Made by a program: the position numbers and the translations under genes
Shown here: in pieces, positions 12,295-14,140 of the stretch
Numbering within the stretch: position 1 is the first letter of the stretch
Layout: every line of letters begins with the position of its first letter
Source of the DNA: an uncultured Eubacteriales bacterium
Lineage (GTDB): Bacteria; Bacillota; Clostridia; Oscillospirales; Oscillospiraceae
Length of the DNA: 14,140 nt
Direction: 5' to 3'
NCBI GenBank assembly: GCA_958427375.1
Contig: CAUABY010000025.1
Span: 1 to 14,140, forward strand
The notes under the pieces: generated by a model
Told to the model about the DNA's origin: nothing
The model's input: the letters and a program-made list of their open reading frames with translations, nothing else
Database searches by the model: none

Positions 12295-13206
12295 TTAAAT
12301 TTCGCTGAAGCTGTACTCGGCATAGCGGCTGAATTCCTCGCCCGCGCGGAGTATTGCGGAGGGGAATTCCGGGCGGTTGAGGCTGTCGGGGTAGAACTCC
12401 GGCTCGATGGCGAGCCCCGCGTGTACGCCATGCGGCGGCCCCATGGATACAGAGGTGTACACCTGAATAGCGGGGAAGTCGGTGTCTATATCCATGCGTA
12501 TGCCGCCCGCCTCGACCGTGCAGGCGCGGGTACTATTTAAAACAAAGGTCGTGTCATAGTCGCGCGACAGCTCGCGCATATTATAAAAGTCATACTCCCC
12601 GCCCGCCGTGGGGATGATTCTGCCGGTTGGGATGAGCCTTTCGCTCAGTTCAAGATACTCGTCGGCATTTATCTGCATGCTGTGACCCAGAACGCTCTTG
12701 CCGTCGAAGTTGAAGTACATATGAGAGGTGGGGGCGAAGAAAGTATCCGCGTCACAGCGGCCGCCGAAGTCGAGGCGCAGGCGTTCATTTTCGATTGAGT
12801 AGGTGACGGAGGCAGTCAGGTTGCCGGGGAAACCATTGTCGCCGTCGTGGGAGTTAAGCGTGAAGCGCACGGCGCGCTCGCCGATTATGTCGGCGTGCCA
12901 GCAGCGCTTATCATAGGAGTGCGGCCCACCGTGCAGCATGTCCTCGCCCATGTTCGCCGGCAGGACGTATTCCCTGCCGCCCAGCGCGAACCTCGCGCCG
13001 CTTATACGGTTTGCCACGCGCCCGACATAAGCGCAGATGTACGCGTCGCCCTGCAAATAGCCCTCGGCATTAGGATAGTTGAGTACAAGCTCGCGGCCCT
13101 TGTATCTCAGGCTCGTCAGCGTTGCGCCGAGCGCCATGACTGACACCTCAAGCGTCTCGCTGCCGAAGCTGTAGAGCTCATAGCCGAAGAAATTGGATTT
13201 TTTCAT
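12295..13206 (-). CDS. galM: Aldose 1-epimerase (galactose mutarotase)
   Basis: 303 residues, slightly shorter than many GalM proteins but complete. It interconverts alpha and beta anomers of galactose, glucose and related sugars in the cytoplasm, the entry step for galactose use. Key residues: G62-R-V-A-N66-R67-I in the sugar-binding loop, H92 in MLHGGP, catalytic acid H162 in PTSHMYFNF and catalytic base in AIEPEFYPDS (probably E268). D218 in RDYDTTF corresponds to a substrate-binding aspartate. ATG 13206 follows AAAGGGG. The promoter is at 13260-13288 on this strand. No galK, galT or transporter lies in the window, so the sugar pathway is not defined by context. Confidence 0.93.
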   Translation of the reverse strand: MKKSNFFGYELYSFGSETLEVSVMALGATLTSLRYKGRELVLNYPNAEGYLQGDAYICAYVGRVANRISGARFALGGREYVLPANMGEDMLHGGPHSYDKRCWHADIIGERAVRFTLNSHDGDNGFPGNLTASVTYSIENERLRLDFGGRCDADTFFAPTSHMYFNFDGKSVLGHSMQINADEYLELSERLIPTGRIIPTAGGEYDFYNMRELSRDYDTTFVLNSTRACTVEAGGIRMDIDTDFPAIQVYTSVSMGPPHGVHAGLAIEPEFYPDSLNRPEFPSAILRAGEEFSRYAEYSFSEI

Positions 13207-13259
13207 GGTCTTTACCCCTTTGCTTTTTCATTATTCTATATAAAAAACCGATTTTTGAA

Positions 13260-13288
13260 ATCATAGCGCATCGCGGCGTAAATTGCAA
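13260..13288 (-). promoter_or_regulatory. Probable galM promoter
   Basis: Minus strand TTGCAA (13288-13283), a 17-bp spacer and TATGAT (13265-13260), one mismatch from the -10 consensus and ~55 bp from the galM start. An AT-rich alternative closer to the gene is possible. Confidence 0.5.
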
Positions 13289-13407
13289 GAGTTCAGCGCT
13301 TTTTCAGGCGTTTTCCGGGTCTTTGTGCTCCTTGATTTCGTTAACTTTTTCACTTGTTTTGTGATAAAAAACAGAATTTTTACCTAAAGACTGTGCAATT
13401 TTGCTAC

Positions 13408-13436
13408 TTGTTGACTAATTGATGAAAGAGTATAAT
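13408..13436 (+). promoter_or_regulatory. Probable gdhA promoter
   Basis: A perfect TATAAT at 13431-13436 with TTGTTG 17 bp upstream (13408-13413). A better -35 match, TTGACT (13411-13416), is only 14 bp away, too close for normal spacing. The expected 5' UTR is ~65 nt and has a small GCAC/GTGC stem (13445-13457). Confidence 0.6.
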
Positions 13437-13506
13437 AATTTTATAGCACAAACCGTGCGATTCGATGGATAAAATATCCTGACTACAAATTAAAGGAGGT
13501 CAATCT

Positions 13507-14140
13507 ATGCTGACAAATGAGTATCTCAAGCGCGTATATGCCGACGTGGAAAGACGCGACGCACATGAGCCGGAGTTCCTTCAGGCGGTGAGCGAAGTGT
13601 TTGAATCTCTGGAGCTTGTTGTTGATAAGCATCCTGAGTGGGAAAAGAACGGCCTTATCGAGCGCTTTGTCGAGCCTGAGCGCGTGGTCGAGTTCCGCGT
13701 TCCCTGGGTCGACGACAATGGCGTGACCCACGTCAACCGCGGCTACCGTGTCCAATTCAACTCTGCAATAGGCCCTTACAAGGGCGGTCTGCGCTTCCAT
13801 CCCTCCGTCAATCTCTCTGTTATCAAATTCCTTGGTTTTGAACAGATTTTGAAAAACTCTCTGACTACCTTGCCCATGGGCGGCGGCAAGGGCGGCTCCG
13901 ACTTCGACCCGAAGGGCAAGAGCGACAGCGAGGTCATGCGCTTCTGCCAGAGCTTTATGACTGAGCTCTACCGCCACATCGGTCAGTTCACCGACGTTCC
14001 CGCGGGCGATATCGGCGTGGGCGCGCGCGAGGTTGGCTACATGTTCGGCCAGTACAAGCGCATTGTCGACCGCTTTGAGGGCGCGACCATCACCGGCAAG
14101 GGTATCCCCTTTGGCGGTTCTCGGGCTCGCACTCAGGCTA
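13507..14140 (+). CDS. gdhA: Glutamate dehydrogenase (NADP-type), 5' part, cut by the window end
   Basis: The first 211 residues of a protein of presumably ~445. It catalyses reversible conversion of 2-oxoglutarate and ammonium to glutamate, linking nitrogen assimilation to carbon metabolism. The numbering of key residues matches hexameric bacterial GdhA: K92 in GPYKGGLRFH, K116 in FEQILKNSLT, catalytic K128 in PMGGGKGGSDFDP and D168 in VPAGDIGVG. The start of the coenzyme-binding domain is visible at ITGKGIPFGGSRARTQA, where relatives have a TGKGLxYGGSxxRxEATG segment. NADP preference is inferred from family membership, since the cofactor loop is outside the window. ATG 13507 follows AAAGGAGG with ideal spacing. 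Divergent from galM across 300 bp that hold both promoters. Confidence 0.96.
   Translation, partial: MLTNEYLKRVYADVERRDAHEPEFLQAVSEVFESLELVVDKHPEWEKNGLIERFVEPERVVEFRVPWVDDNGVTHVNRGYRVQFNSAIGPYKGGLRFHPSVNLSVIKFLGFEQILKNSLTTLPMGGGKGGSDFDPKGKSDSEVMRFCQSFMTELYRHIGQFTDVPAGDIGVGAREVGYMFGQYKRIVDRFEGATITGKGIPFGGSRARTQA

Noticed and set aside
13483..13977. 164-codon minus-strand frame
   Set aside because: Antisense to gdhA, which has all catalytic residues at the expected numbers.

Overview
The window looks like a chromosomal segment of an anaerobic, moderately GC-rich Firmicute, most likely an Oscillospirales/Ruminococcaceae-type gut Clostridium. The evidence is strong GGAGG-type ribosome binding sites, consensus sigma-A promoters, an infC-rpmI-rplT operon with a long leader, an anaerobe-type superoxide reductase, a clostridial two-OB-fold SSB-like protein and an SBP-type lipoprotein. 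The assignment is inferred from protein families, not from any search.

Layout. 2-520 (+) is the 3' end of a hybrid histidine kinase with two receiver domains, followed by two hairpin terminators. 644-1954 (-) holds two damaged genes. One is a von Willebrand A protein cut by an in-frame TAA, with its conserved tail still readable beyond the stop. The other is a macro-domain gene with a large internal deletion that shifts the frame. 2020-5718 (-) carries three genes on one strand: a DUF3810 membrane metallopeptidase-like protein, a 50-residue AgrD-like autoinducer peptide that is easy to miss because of its size, and a 740-residue solute-binding-type lipoprotein. This is the most interesting part of the window. 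The peptide has the Cys-X3-Met ring and downstream proline geometry of AgrD, but no agrB, agrC or agrA is visible beside it. Copies of TGAGCAAT in palindromic arrangement lie between the peptide and the lipoprotein.

5719-6050 is intergenic and holds one copy of a 121-bp dispersed repeat; the second copy, inverted, is at 11600-11720. 6051-7879 (+) has a polytopic GT-C-like glycosyltransferase with a TTG start and a desulfoferrodoxin/superoxide reductase. 7978-9205 (-) is the infC-rpmI-rplT translation operon. It has a perfect consensus promoter, a leader of about 340 nt with an attenuator-like terminator, and a probable ATC start codon on infC. 9686-10063 (+) is a small PF06541-type membrane protein, convergent with deoC (10090-10773, -). 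deoC is divergent from an SSB-like protein (10908-11516, +).

11517-12294 is a repeat-rich stretch around an unrecognised 118-residue ORF. galM (12295-13206, -) and the 5' part of NADP-type gdhA (13507 to the window end, +) are divergent, each with a recognisable promoter. Most genes are housekeeping or accessory singletons. The only groupings that look functional are the ribosomal operon and the possible peptide-signalling cassette. No tRNA, rRNA, CRISPR array or transposase was seen.
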